In this document: positions 55,673 through 63,871 of the stretch, piece after piece | Position numbering within the stretch: the stretch's first letter is position 1 | How the letters are laid out: each line of letters opens with the position of its first letter | NCBI RefSeq assembly: GCF_003344535.1 | Contig: NZ_QPKS01000006.1 | Coordinates: 150,207 to 214,206, forward strand | From: Exiguobacterium flavidum | GTDB lineage: Bacteria; Bacillota; Bacilli; Exiguobacteriales; Exiguobacteriaceae | Length of the DNA: 64,000 nucleotides | Reading direction: 5' to 3' | Notes under the pieces: generated by a model | Database searches by the model: none | What the model was told of the DNA's origin: nothing | What the model saw: only the letters and a program-made list of their open reading frames with translations | Translations under genes and position numbers: made by a program

Positions 55673-56764
55673 TTATGAACTTTCATCCATCAAACGGTTT
55701 ATTTGTTGCCACACCGTCCCTAAGGCTTCTTCCCCACTTTCTATTCGTGCGAGAGCGAGTTCTGCCTGCAAAGCTACCTCATATTCCTGATCACGGACTG
55801 CTTCCTTCAAACGTTTGACTGCCTTTTCCGTTCCGACATCGAAGAGGAAGCGTGCCGCCCGCCAACGAACGAGCTTATTCTTGTCCCGCAAAGCTTCGAT
55901 CATCGCAGGCTCAGCTTCAGTCAACCCCCAGTCGGATAGCGTGTCTCCCGCGGTCCGTCTGACAATGCCTGAAGGATCATGTAGGGCGTTGGTCACATAT
56001 TCAAGCAGCTCTTCACGCCCTTCTTCGAACATGCCCATTTTTACGATCGCCTGCCGCCTGATTTGCATTTTTTCATCCTGAAGAAGGCGGGAGAACGTAG
56101 GAATCTGTGAACGTTCGATCGGTAGTTCATCCAGAACCGCAAAACGTTCCTTCCAGTCCTTCGACTCTGCACCTTCACGTGCAATCGTTACGCTGTCACC
56201 TTGAGCAAGCTTCTTCAGTCGTTCAAGACGGTCTTCCGGGTACGCGATATCGATTTCCTGTTCCACTTCTGCCAGGACGGCATTGAGCTCGCCGTACCTC
56301 GGGGCCTGTTCGACCCACCGCCGGTCACTGATGACGTTCGTCACGAACGGTTGCACGTACAGGACCGTGTCACGGAAACGTTCCGGCAGCCCTTTTCGAC
56401 GTTCCTCCGTCCCTTTGACAGCTTTGATCTGCATCGGGACACCGAGAATGAACTGTACGAATACATGTACCGCCTCGAATTCGGCACTCGGCGCATGGGT
56501 CTCAGCATCCGACAGTTCCTCGCCGAACGCACGTCTGATTTCGATGACGAGTGAACGCCAATCATACTTCGGAAAACGCTCGACCGCGAGGAAGTCGCTG
56601 ACTTGATAGACTGATTTCACTCCCGGGATATCGAGTAGCTTCGCCACATGCTCAGGTGCACCCATCGCATGTTCGAATGTCTTTCCTTTTTCAGTGAACA
56701 CTTCGTCGACGATGATTTTCATGTTATTCGGACTTGGTGTCGGTTCAATCGCAATTATCTTCAT
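55673..56764 (-). CDS. cvfC: Conserved virulence factor C family protein
   Basis: A 363-residue protein joining an N-terminal Nfu/NifU N-type domain (about 1-90, IIAIEPTPSPNNMKIIVDE...) to HEAT-like repeats (about 200-355; repeats such as LLQDEKMQIRRQAIVKMG and NALHDPSGIVRRTAGDTLSDWG). CvfC of Staphylococcus and YpgR-like proteins of Bacillus share this layout; cvfC affects virulence gene expression there, but its biochemical role is unknown. ATG at 56764 after GGAGGGG; codons further upstream overlap the hydrolase terminator. Confidence 0.82.
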   Translation of the reverse strand: MKIIAIEPTPSPNNMKIIVDEVFTEKGKTFEHAMGAPEHVAKLLDIPGVKSVYQVSDFLAVERFPKYDWRSLVIEIRRAFGEELSDAETHAPSAEFEAVHVFVQFILGVPMQIKAVKGTEERRKGLPERFRDTVLYVQPFVTNVISDRRWVEQAPRYGELNAVLAEVEQEIDIAYPEDRLERLKKLAQGDSVTIAREGAESKDWKERFAVLDELPIERSQIPTFSRLLQDEKMQIRRQAIVKMGMFEEGREELLEYVTNALHDPSGIVRRTAGDTLSDWGLTEAEPAMIEALRDKNKLVRWRAARFLFDVGTEKAVKRLKEAVRDQEYEVALQAELALARIESGEEALGTVWQQINRLMDESS

Positions 56765-56810
56765 ACTTATCCCCTCCATATCCATCATTAAGAAATATGA
56801 CAGTGAATGC

Positions 56811-56837
56811 AAAAAAAAAGCTCCGCGAGAAGCGGAG
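56811..56837 (-). terminator. Terminator of the hydrolase gene
   Basis: Minus-strand CTCCGC / GCGGAG(C) stem with a five-base loop running into nine T. Confidence 0.9.
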
Positions 56838-56841
56838 AATA

Positions 56842-57558
56842 TCATTTCGAAAGAAAACATCCCTCGATCGCTTCACAAAATGCATCCGGGTCTTCAAGCA
56901 TCCCCATGTGACCGCTCTTCGTCACGACCTTTGTCAAGTGTTCGCCGTCAGGTGCGAAAGCACGCTCTTCTGGAATGAGGTCGTCTTCCTCCCCGCGTAT
57001 CAACAGCCCAGGAATTTTTGCTTCACTCAAAGCATCGACATAGTCGTCCCGGTCCCGCATCGCCTTCAGCGCACGGATCGCGCCCTCTTCAGAAGTTTCA
57101 TATCCGATGTCACGTGCATGCTCGACCACGGTCGCATCCGCGTCGTCTGCGAATAAACCGGGTATCATCCCGTCGACGAAAGGACGGATTCCCTGTTCTT
57201 GAATGATTTTGATGTTTGCATCCCTTTTTTGTTTCGCTTCATCGGTATCGGGTCTTCCTGTCGAATAGACGAGACCGAATCCGCTCAATTTTTCCGGATG
57301 GGATGCGACAATTGAAGCAGTGATATATCCGCCGAAAGAATGGCCGATCAAAACCGGCTTCTCATCCTCTTCACTGATACTCTCCAATACGCAGGCCGCA
57401 AACTCCTCGATCATCTCCGGTCCCGCATCGGCACCATCATGTCCAGGCAAAGTCAGGAGCGTGACGTCGAACGAACGTTCAAGTCTTCCTTTCACCTTGT
57501 CGAAATAGCCAGGTCCTCCGCAAAATCCGTGGATTAGGGTCAATCTTGTCTTAGTCAT
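56842..57558 (-). CDS. Alpha/beta hydrolase
   Basis: A 238-residue alpha/beta hydrolase: oxyanion-loop region LIHGFCGGPGYF, nucleophile elbow GHSFGG (Ser about 93), acid in RGEEDDLIP and histidine in KSGHMGMLEDP. It resembles the MenH/BioH-type branch but lies outside any men or bio operon, so the substrate is open. Confidence 0.85.
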   Translation of the reverse strand: MTKTRLTLIHGFCGGPGYFDKVKGRLERSFDVTLLTLPGHDGADAGPEMIEEFAACVLESISEEDEKPVLIGHSFGGYITASIVASHPEKLSGFGLVYSTGRPDTDEAKQKRDANIKIIQEQGIRPFVDGMIPGLFADDADATVVEHARDIGYETSEEGAIRALKAMRDRDDYVDALSEAKIPGLLIRGEEDDLIPEERAFAPDGEHLTKVVTKSGHMGMLEDPDAFCEAIEGCFLSK

Positions 57559-57579
57559 GAAATCAGCTTCCTCTCAATG

Positions 57580-58161
57580 TCATTTTCGTTCAGGACGATC
57601 ACGCCACTCGGACGCGAGCATCCGGTACATCGTCAAGTCCATGAAGCGTCCATGGCTGTATGCATAATCCTCCAGCAGTCCTTCAGCCTGAAAACCGAGT
57701 TTCTGGACGAGAGCGTTCGACGCGACGTTTTCCGGAGCTACGAGCGCGCTGATCCGGTGAAGATCGAAATGATCGAATCCGTGTGTCAAAACGGCTCCCG
57801 CCGCCTCGTAAGCGACTCCTTTTTGCCACCACGTCTGACTCACTTCAAAACCGATTTCCGCGCGATGATATTGTGCGAGCCAATTATGATAGCCGATCGT
57901 CCCGATCAGTCGGTTCGTCTGACGGTCTGCGATCGCCCATCTGATCGCCTTTCCCTGCGCGAACTGCTCCTTGAAATAGCTGATGACGTTCTTCGCTTCA
58001 TATACCGTGACCAGCGGATCGGAACCATAGTAATACATCACGTCGTCATCCGAGAGAATTTGGAACAGATCTTTCGCATCCCTGCTCTCGAGCTCTCGGA
58101 GCAAAAAGCGTTCCGTCGTCAGCTCCGGGAATGGTTTTCTAAGTCCCCACACCTCGTTCAC
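57580..58161 (-). CDS. RimJ/RimL-type GNAT acetyltransferase
   Basis: A 193-residue GNAT: LTTERFLLRELESRDAKDLFQILSD, IGTIGYHNW, EIGFEVSQTWWQKGVAYEAAGAVLTHGF and ENVASNALVQKLGF are typical of protein N-acetyltransferases acting on ribosomal proteins or small amines. Substrate unknown. It precedes the hydrolase gene on the same strand by 21 bp and may be cotranscribed. Confidence 0.87.
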   Translation of the reverse strand: MNEVWGLRKPFPELTTERFLLRELESRDAKDLFQILSDDDVMYYYGSDPLVTVYEAKNVISYFKEQFAQGKAIRWAIADRQTNRLIGTIGYHNWLAQYHRAEIGFEVSQTWWQKGVAYEAAGAVLTHGFDHFDLHRISALVAPENVASNALVQKLGFQAEGLLEDYAYSHGRFMDLTMYRMLASEWRDRPERK

Positions 58162-58282
58162 CTCTTTTCCCTTCTATTTTACTTTATGCCCCTTTTCCTG
58201 AGGAAATATCCTTTTCGCTGCCGTTACCTTTTTGCTAGTATGGAAGAGACTAGGAAGTATTTGAAGGAAGGGGACCCTGCGG

Positions 58283-59014
58283 ATGTCTAGATCTTTGCTC
58301 TACCTATATGAAGACACTGAGAATCAGCGGTTGACCATGGCTGGCGTCACATTGGCTGATTTCCTGGTGATGAATCCTATAAATCGTCCGCTGATCGTCT
58401 CAGGCGGAAAGTTTGAACAAGCCCGCCAATCGCTCCGGACACGCTTTTCCTACCTTGAGCCACATGAGCTGAAGAGCTTCGTCGCCTCTCAGGATGTCGA
58501 GAAGCAGCCTATCACTGCGATCGACGTCCGCTCCCTTCAGACGCTCGATACATTGACTGACGTCGAGATAGCAGAAATTCTCTTCCTTATGCATATGAAA
58601 CGTGGGATGCCAAGTCCCTTCCTGAAGTCCGTCCAGAATGAAATCGCCTACTTCAGCGAAAAGAACGGCGCGCATTCCTTCCTCTATTTGCGTCACTGGG
58701 AACAACTCGAGCAAGCGGTCGCTAAATTGCTTCGCCATAAGCTCGTGATTGAAAGCAAATTGAGTCATATCGAGCCGGTCATTCCGGAAGTCGTCAGGAA
58801 GTTACGAGCGATGCTCCCATCTGGTATTTTGATAGATCTTGATAAAATCAGCCGATCCATTTTTTCACGCCAACTGACGTTGCCTATCTATGTCGCAGGG
58901 CGATATGAGGACATGGAGGTGCTATCTGAGGATTTCGAAGCCGGAAAAGAGTCAATCGTAAAGCGCGGAGCACTCATTTATCGAAAGAAGAATTGGATTT
59001 TCGAGGTGGAATGA
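58283..59014 (+). CDS. Unknown 243-residue protein
   Basis: I do not recognise this protein. It is soluble, without signal or membrane segment, apparently mixed alpha/beta: strands at the start (LLYLYEDTENQRLTMAG) and end (ALIYRKKNWIFEVE) and a helical centre (about 80-190, SFLYLRHWEQLEQAVAKLLRHKL). AAGGAAGGGGA lies ahead of the ATG. Codon use is like its neighbours, and the divergent arrangement with the GNAT supports a true gene. Confidence 0.75.
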   Translation: MSRSLLYLYEDTENQRLTMAGVTLADFLVMNPINRPLIVSGGKFEQARQSLRTRFSYLEPHELKSFVASQDVEKQPITAIDVRSLQTLDTLTDVEIAEILFLMHMKRGMPSPFLKSVQNEIAYFSEKNGAHSFLYLRHWEQLEQAVAKLLRHKLVIESKLSHIEPVIPEVVRKLRAMLPSGILIDLDKISRSIFSRQLTLPIYVAGRYEDMEVLSEDFEAGKESIVKRGALIYRKKNWIFEVE

Positions 59015-59151
59015 ACTTTCAACGTCGAGCGGGTTTCCGTTCAGACGTTTTTTTCATATCTCATTTTCTCGTTTTGTTCACCTATATTTCCAAAACGAGG
59101 CTATATGACAAAACCATTACCTATTTTTCTGAATTTTCTAATGAGATTGTC

Positions 59152-59180
59152 ATGGCATCTTTCTGCAGCTTCGCTATAAT
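59152..59180 (+). promoter_or_regulatory. Promoter of the 97-residue gene
   Basis: ATGGCA (59152-59157), 17-bp spacer, TATAAT (59175-59180). Confidence 0.55.
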
Positions 59181-59239
59181 AGGGATAACCTTTTTAGAAG
59201 AGGTCAATCCAGTCTGGTTTTTGAGAGGGAGGAACTCTA

Positions 59240-59533
59240 ATGGAACAGCTGAAAGTGAACGGAATCGCCTCATTCACGAAGTTCGCGACGAACGGCAGCA
59301 TCTTGAAATTGAAGGACGCAGCACTCGGCGAACGAAAGCTATCATTGAATGACGCAGGTTCGATGAGTATTTCACCAATCGATGAGGAGACGGGACTCTT
59401 TAAGATTCTCGGCCACTCACGAGAGACGCTAGTGGAGCTGACATTGCCCCGCCAGTCGTGTGAAGTCGTTCACGCTTGGCTACTCCATAAACTAAAACGG
59501 CAGAAGAAAAACAAGTCTTCATTCGCACAATGA
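59240..59533 (+). CDS. Unknown 97-residue protein
   Basis: I do not recognise this protein. It is small, basic at the C-terminus (KLKRQKKNKSS) and beta-rich at the start. GGGAGGA is followed by the ATG at 59240 and a promoter with perfect -10 lies 60 bp upstream. A hairpin with weak T-run follows at about 59539-59575. Confidence 0.65.
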   Translation: MEQLKVNGIASFTKFATNGSILKLKDAALGERKLSLNDAGSMSISPIDEETGLFKILGHSRETLVELTLPRQSCEVVHAWLLHKLKRQKKNKSSFAQ

Positions 59534-59624
59534 ACCAGGAGGATTCTTCGTCTTCGAGGCGGAGAGTCCTCTTTCCGTTCGTCATGAGAAAATTGTCGAA
59601 AAATTCTTTTTCCCTTCTTATGAC

Positions 59625-59635
59625 GATGGTATAGT
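59625..59635 (+). promoter_or_regulatory. Extended -10 promoter of brnQ
   Basis: TGGTATAGT at 59627-59635, 35 bp before the ATG. No T-box or other leader fits in the short upstream region. Confidence 0.55.
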
Positions 59636-59669
59636 AAAGCAGGAATATTCAGAGAGAGGATTTTTAAGA

Positions 59670-60992
59670 ATGATGAAACGTAAAGATATCACCGCGCTCG
59701 GATTCATGATTTTCGCCCTCTTTTTCGGGGCGGGCAACTTGATCTTCCCCCCGTCTCTCGGTGCGATGGCTGGGTATGAGTTCGTCCCCGCTATGTCCGG
59801 CTTCATATTGACCGGTGTCGGTCTGCCTTTCCTCGGACTCATGGCAATCGCCTGGGCAGACGGCGGCATCAGCAAACTGGTTTCACCGCTTCCGAAGAAG
59901 ATTGCCTTCGTCCTGACATTCCTGCTCTATGTCGCGATCGGACCTTTCTTCGGGATTCCCCGGACGGCGGTGGTCACCTATGAGCTCGGAATATCGCCTT
60001 TCATGGCTGACTCCACGGCTTCCTTGTTCGTGTCATCGCTCATCTTCTTCGGATTGACACTGTATCTCGTCATGCGTCCCGGTAAACTTCTGGATGTCAT
60101 CGGGCGCTTCATCACTCCGCTCCTGCTGATCGCTCTCTCGATCTTGAGCATCAGCAGCATTGTAAATCCTTTGTCTGCCGTCAGCTCTCCCCAAGCCGGT
60201 TACACAGACGCAACAGGCGCTTTCTTCGAGGGGTTCCTGCAGGGCTATTTGACGCTCGATGCACTCGGGGCGCTCGTATTCGGAGCGATCATCCTGCAGA
60301 CGATCAGGGCGAAGGCGGTCACGCAATCGAAAGATCGACTGCGGATTCTGCTGCAGGCCGGTGGGATCGCTGCAATCGCGCTCGCACTCGTCTATACGGG
60401 TCTCGGTTATCTCGGCGCAAGCAGCTATCGAGCCGCCGGTTCACTTGACGGCGCTGCCCTGCTCAAACATTTCGCCGAGAACACGTTCGGTATGACAGGT
60501 ATCATCCTGCTCGGGCTCGCCATCCTGCTTGCCTGCCTGACGACGTCCGTCGGGCTCGTCTCCGCTTTCGCTGAATATGCTGCTACGGCTTTTCCGCGCC
60601 TGTCGCTGCGTACGACGAGGATCACGACAGTAGCACTTGGATTGATCATTTCGATCGCGGGTCTTGAGACATTGATCGCTGTTGCGCTACCGACCCTGCT
60701 CTTCCTGTATCCCGTCGTCATCGGTCTCATCTTCCTGTCCTTCCTCAAGCCATGGCTGAGAGGACCAGAGGCCGTTTATCGCTGGACGCTCGGGACGATT
60801 TCGATGTTCTCGCTGTTCGGGGCTGTCGATAACCTCGGATATCTGCCAGAGATGTTCGAGACTGCCTTCGCCTCTCTTCCGCTCGCGAAAGAGAGCATGG
60901 CATGGTTGCTTCCCGCCACAATCGTCTTTGGCATAAGTTCAGGAATTGGACACTATTCCGAAGTCGAGAATGAAGAAAAACGGGCGGGCTAG
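59670..60992 (+). CDS. brnQ: Branched-chain amino acid transporter BrnQ
   Basis: LIVCS-family sodium-coupled symporter for leucine, isoleucine and valine. The 440 residues form about twelve helices; the start ITALGFMIFALFFGAGNLIFPPSLG and FGIPRTAVVTYE are family signatures. AGAGAGG ahead of the ATG. Single gene with own promoter. Confidence 0.93.
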   Translation: MMKRKDITALGFMIFALFFGAGNLIFPPSLGAMAGYEFVPAMSGFILTGVGLPFLGLMAIAWADGGISKLVSPLPKKIAFVLTFLLYVAIGPFFGIPRTAVVTYELGISPFMADSTASLFVSSLIFFGLTLYLVMRPGKLLDVIGRFITPLLLIALSILSISSIVNPLSAVSSPQAGYTDATGAFFEGFLQGYLTLDALGALVFGAIILQTIRAKAVTQSKDRLRILLQAGGIAAIALALVYTGLGYLGASSYRAAGSLDGAALLKHFAENTFGMTGIILLGLAILLACLTTSVGLVSAFAEYAATAFPRLSLRTTRITTVALGLIISIAGLETLIAVALPTLLFLYPVVIGLIFLSFLKPWLRGPEAVYRWTLGTISMFSLFGAVDNLGYLPEMFETAFASLPLAKESMAWLLPATIVFGISSGIGHYSEVENEEKRAG

Positions 60993-61062
60993 TGTTTCCG
61001 CTTTCACTGTGTGATATGATGAGCTCGTTGCGAATTTTTTAGATAATGGAGGAACGAACGGT

Positions 61063-61926
61063 ATGGATAAGATTGCTTGGGTTACCGACAGCATGGCCTT
61101 CTTCCCGAACGGGGAAGCGGAGAAGCTCGGAATCCATGTTGTACCGACACAGATCATCATCAAAGGTGAGGCTTTTCTCGAGTATGAAGATCTCTCGGTG
61201 GAACAACTATACGCGCGGATGGAAAAGGAGAAAGTCGTCCCAACGACATCACAGCCTTCGTTCGGCACGCTCGTCGAACTTTATGAACGTTTGAAAGCCG
61301 AAGGATACGACTACGCTTACGCAATCCACATCACGAGCGGGTTGAGCGGCACCTTTTCTAGTTCGGTCGCTGCAGCTGAGGCTGCCGATTTCAAAGTATA
61401 CGCCCTCGATTCCTACACCGGCGCGGCCAACCAGCAAGAGCTGCTCCGCATTGCGATGGACCTCGCCTCGCGCGGCAAAAAACCGGCAGAGGTCATGCAT
61501 GTGCTCGAGCAGTTCAAACACCATTCCCACTTCTACTTGATCATCGGGAATCTTGAAACGATGCGGCGCAGCGGGCGTGTATCTAGCAGCCAGTTCCTGC
61601 TCGCGAACATGCTGAACATCAAGCCAATCGTCAAATTCGACGAGAAAGGTGTTCTCGTCCCATTCAAGAAAGTCCGTTCGTTCAAGAAGGCCTTCAAGGA
61701 GATGGCGGATGAAATCGTCTCGCTCGTCGCCAAAAATGGCTTGCACGACAGAAGACTGCATATCAGTCAGACGATGGCACCCGAGGAGGCGGAGCAACTC
61801 AAAGCGATTCTGTCGCCCCGCTTGCCGGATGTCTCGATCGAGATCAGCCAATTCGGTCCGTCGATCCTGACGCACGCCGGTGCTGACACGGTCGGTGTCT
61901 ACTGGTTCGACGACATCGCCTATTGA
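61063..61926 (+). CDS. DegV family fatty-acid-binding protein
   Basis: A 287-residue DegV protein: two-domain fold with N-terminal IAWVTDSMAFFP, VVPTTSQPSFG (ligand-binding Thr/Ser), HITSGLSGTFSS and NLETMRRSGRVSSSQ. Family members (FakB type) bind a fatty acid for phosphorylation by the FakA kinase. FakA is not in the window. ATG at 61063 after TGGAGGA. Confidence 0.92.
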   Translation: MDKIAWVTDSMAFFPNGEAEKLGIHVVPTQIIIKGEAFLEYEDLSVEQLYARMEKEKVVPTTSQPSFGTLVELYERLKAEGYDYAYAIHITSGLSGTFSSSVAAAEAADFKVYALDSYTGAANQQELLRIAMDLASRGKKPAEVMHVLEQFKHHSHFYLIIGNLETMRRSGRVSSSQFLLANMLNIKPIVKFDEKGVLVPFKKVRSFKKAFKEMADEIVSLVAKNGLHDRRLHISQTMAPEEAEQLKAILSPRLPDVSIEISQFGPSILTHAGADTVGVYWFDDIAY

Positions 61927-61936
61927 ACAGCAGGAA

Positions 61937-61984
61937 AAATAAGAGAGTGGGCTCGTCAAATGACGATGCCCACTCTCTTATTTG
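61937..61984. terminator. Long perfect hairpin between degV and the 164-residue gene
   Basis: AAATAAGAGAGTGGGC / GCCCACTCTCTTATTT plus an inner TCGTCA/TGACGA pair and a two-base loop: 22 paired bases with one bulge. Serves convergent genes. Confidence 0.9.
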
Positions 61985-61990
61985 ATATTC

Positions 61991-62485
61991 TTAGCCTTTA
62001 TTCTGCTGGAAGCGGTCATATACGGCTTGTAACAATACCTCACCCGTTTCCTCGACCGTCTCGAAGCGGTGACCGTCAATCGATGCCGCGACCCGGCTGC
62101 CGTGTACGATCAACGAATCAAAATCGAGCTGTTCCTTCAAATAGGTCACAGCCGCATCAAGATCTGCTGGAAGAGCATGTTGGCGAAGCCAGTTGTCGTA
62201 TCGTTTGTCATGCTTGCCATCCTTCAGAATCGCGTTCCCCCAACCGATGATCGCCCATTTCGGCGGTGCATCGATTTGGAAGAGCTCGATTTTTTTATAG
62301 GATCCCTCATCAAGATCCGTCAGCGGGATGATCTGTTCTGCCTCAACGAGACGTTTCAGCCGGAGATGTCCGCGCATCGTCATGAAACGCTTTCGCTCCG
62401 TCCGATCGACGAGCAACGTCGGGACAGTCAGCCCGCTCACTTCCTGTTCACTGAGCAACAATGTATCTACATCTACGAGAAGCAC
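61991..62485 (-). CDS. Unknown 164-residue protein, possibly HAD-like
   Basis: I do not recognise this protein with certainty. The start LLVDVDTLLLSEQ resembles HAD motif I and IIGWGNAILKDG could be a degenerate motif IV, but the family cannot be assigned. GTG start, overlapping no gene but beginning 1 bp after the PAP2 stop, so the pgpA-PAP2-164 block is one operon. Confidence 0.65.
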   Translation of the reverse strand: MLLVDVDTLLLSEQEVSGLTVPTLLVDRTERKRFMTMRGHLRLKRLVEAEQIIPLTDLDEGSYKKIELFQIDAPPKWAIIGWGNAILKDGKHDKRYDNWLRQHALPADLDAAVTYLKEQLDFDSLIVHGSRVAASIDGHRFETVEETGEVLLQAVYDRFQQNKG

Positions 62486-63106
62486 TTATATCCTACCTTT
62501 CCTTCGATAAGGTTCTATGAACGCATAGGTCGAAAAGAGAAGGAACCCGGCGAACAGATAGCCTGCAATGACGTCCGACAAAAAATGGACGTTCAGGACG
62601 ATTCGTGTCATCCCCATAGCCAAGACGAGCATGATCATCGCACCTGCGAGGATTTCTCTATACGACCGCTCGAGGAATCGCCAAGCGACCATCAGGAAAG
62701 CGATGTACAGACCGAACGCCATTGCAGCATGACCGCTCGGGAAACTGTATCCCACTCCTCCGACGAAGTCGTTAAGTGACGGGCGCTCACGTTGTAAAAC
62801 CAGCTTTGCATATTCGTTGCCGAATGCGACAGCGCACGTTGCGAGAAATAGCCAAATCGAGCCAGCCTTGTCGCGCCACAGGAGATAGCTCGCTATAGAG
62901 AGTAGCGTCACGATGACGAACGTCCCTCTTCCGGAACCCGCAATCGTCAGCAAACTCACCCAAAACGCAGGATCCTCCTTCGCCATTTTGGCGGACAGTT
63001 GCCAGTCAATAAGAAAATGACCGTGTTCCCGCACCTGATAGGCGATAGTCAGAAGCAAAACGAGCAGCACGGCAGAAAGCGCCAGCCACTTCTTGTTCAT
63101 CCTCAT
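62486..63106 (-). CDS. PAP2 family phosphatase
   Basis: Membrane phosphatase of 206 residues with about six helices. The three PAP2 motifs are present: KLVLQRERP, PSGH and TRIVLNVHFLSDV (with the catalytic His and Asp). Substrates of such enzymes are phosphatidate, phosphatidylglycerophosphate or undecaprenyl pyrophosphate. It overlaps the pgpA stop by 1 bp and probably works with it in envelope lipid metabolism. Confidence 0.9.
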   Translation of the reverse strand: MRMNKKWLALSAVLLVLLLTIAYQVREHGHFLIDWQLSAKMAKEDPAFWVSLLTIAGSGRGTFVIVTLLSIASYLLWRDKAGSIWLFLATCAVAFGNEYAKLVLQRERPSLNDFVGGVGYSFPSGHAAMAFGLYIAFLMVAWRFLERSYREILAGAMIMLVLAMGMTRIVLNVHFLSDVIAGYLFAGFLLFSTYAFIEPYRRKGRI

Positions 63107-63651
63107 CAGTAAGTCCCTTTTCGCGTCTCAAGTTCTTCCGCCGTATAATCCATCTTGTCGCGCAGGCGGTGCGCGAGGCGCCCTGAGGCATTCGCCGCAA
63201 TCGCCGCGACGATGTCGTCCATGAATGTATTGACTTTTCCATCGTCGAGTTTCGTGTCGAGTTCCTTGATGATACCGACCTTCGCCTTATCGAGATATCC
63301 GAACGTCGTCACGGCAATCGATCCGTATGTGTTGACCGCACCGATCGCAATCGTCTCGTCGACCCCGAACAGTCCTTCGTCGGAACGAATGATCGACAGG
63401 AGTGGTTCCGAGAGAAGACCTTTCTCAGCCAGGATATCGAGTTCCGCACCGACGAGGATCGCATGTTGCAACTCCCGTTTCTCAAGGACGCGTTCCACTG
63501 AGGACATGCAAGTCTCGAGCGTCAAGTCGATCGTATAGGGTGCTTGCATCTGATAGACGATTTCAGCAATCGCGTGCATCGTCACGCCACGCTCGTGCAA
63601 CTTCTCGATTGCCGCCTGTTTCACTTCTTTCGAATGTGCTTTTTTCTTCAT
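63106..63651 (-). CDS. Phosphatidylglycerophosphatase A-type protein (YutG-like)
   Basis: A 181-residue protein of the PgpA/YutG family: DEGLFGVDETIAIGAVNTYGSIAVTTFGYLDK and FMDDIVAAIAANASGRLAHRLRD are the conserved stretches; unlike proteobacterial PgpA it has an N-terminal helical extension (about 1-60) and weak membrane character. It is thought to dephosphorylate PGP to phosphatidylglycerol; activity of the Bacillus type is uncertain. ATG at 63651 after AAAGAGGTGG. Confidence 0.8.
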   Translation of the reverse strand: MKKKAHSKEVKQAAIEKLHERGVTMHAIAEIVYQMQAPYTIDLTLETCMSSVERVLEKRELQHAILVGAELDILAEKGLLSEPLLSIIRSDEGLFGVDETIAIGAVNTYGSIAVTTFGYLDKAKVGIIKELDTKLDDGKVNTFMDDIVAAIAANASGRLAHRLRDKMDYTAEELETRKGTY

Positions 63652-63713
63652 TACCAATCCACCTCTTTCAAAAGTACATCACAAGTATACACGCTGCCAC
63701 TAAAAACATATAC

Positions 63714-63871
63714 GGACGTGTTCACGTCCTGTCTTAGATAAGTTCCTGCTTCGTCCTATGTCTCTCCTGTGAGAGTTTTCTCCATAGTCCACAGGCGTAG
63801 ATTCCGATGTAGCCCACCGTATGTGAAGCCGTATATGTTGCGTTGTATTACCAGCAGTTACGCTCCCTTTT
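63714..63871 (-). ncRNA. Candidate omega-RNA (reRNA) scaffold region
   Basis: TnpB proteins use an RNA from the 3' end of the gene and the right end of the element, with the guide taken from flanking DNA. This region has the position, two hairpins and conserved-looking sequence expected; transcription and boundaries are inferred. Confidence 0.4.

Noticed and set aside
59534..59669. T-box leader for brnQ
   Set aside because: Only about 35 bp separate the -10 from the start codon; no specifier loop, antiterminator or T-box sequence is visible.
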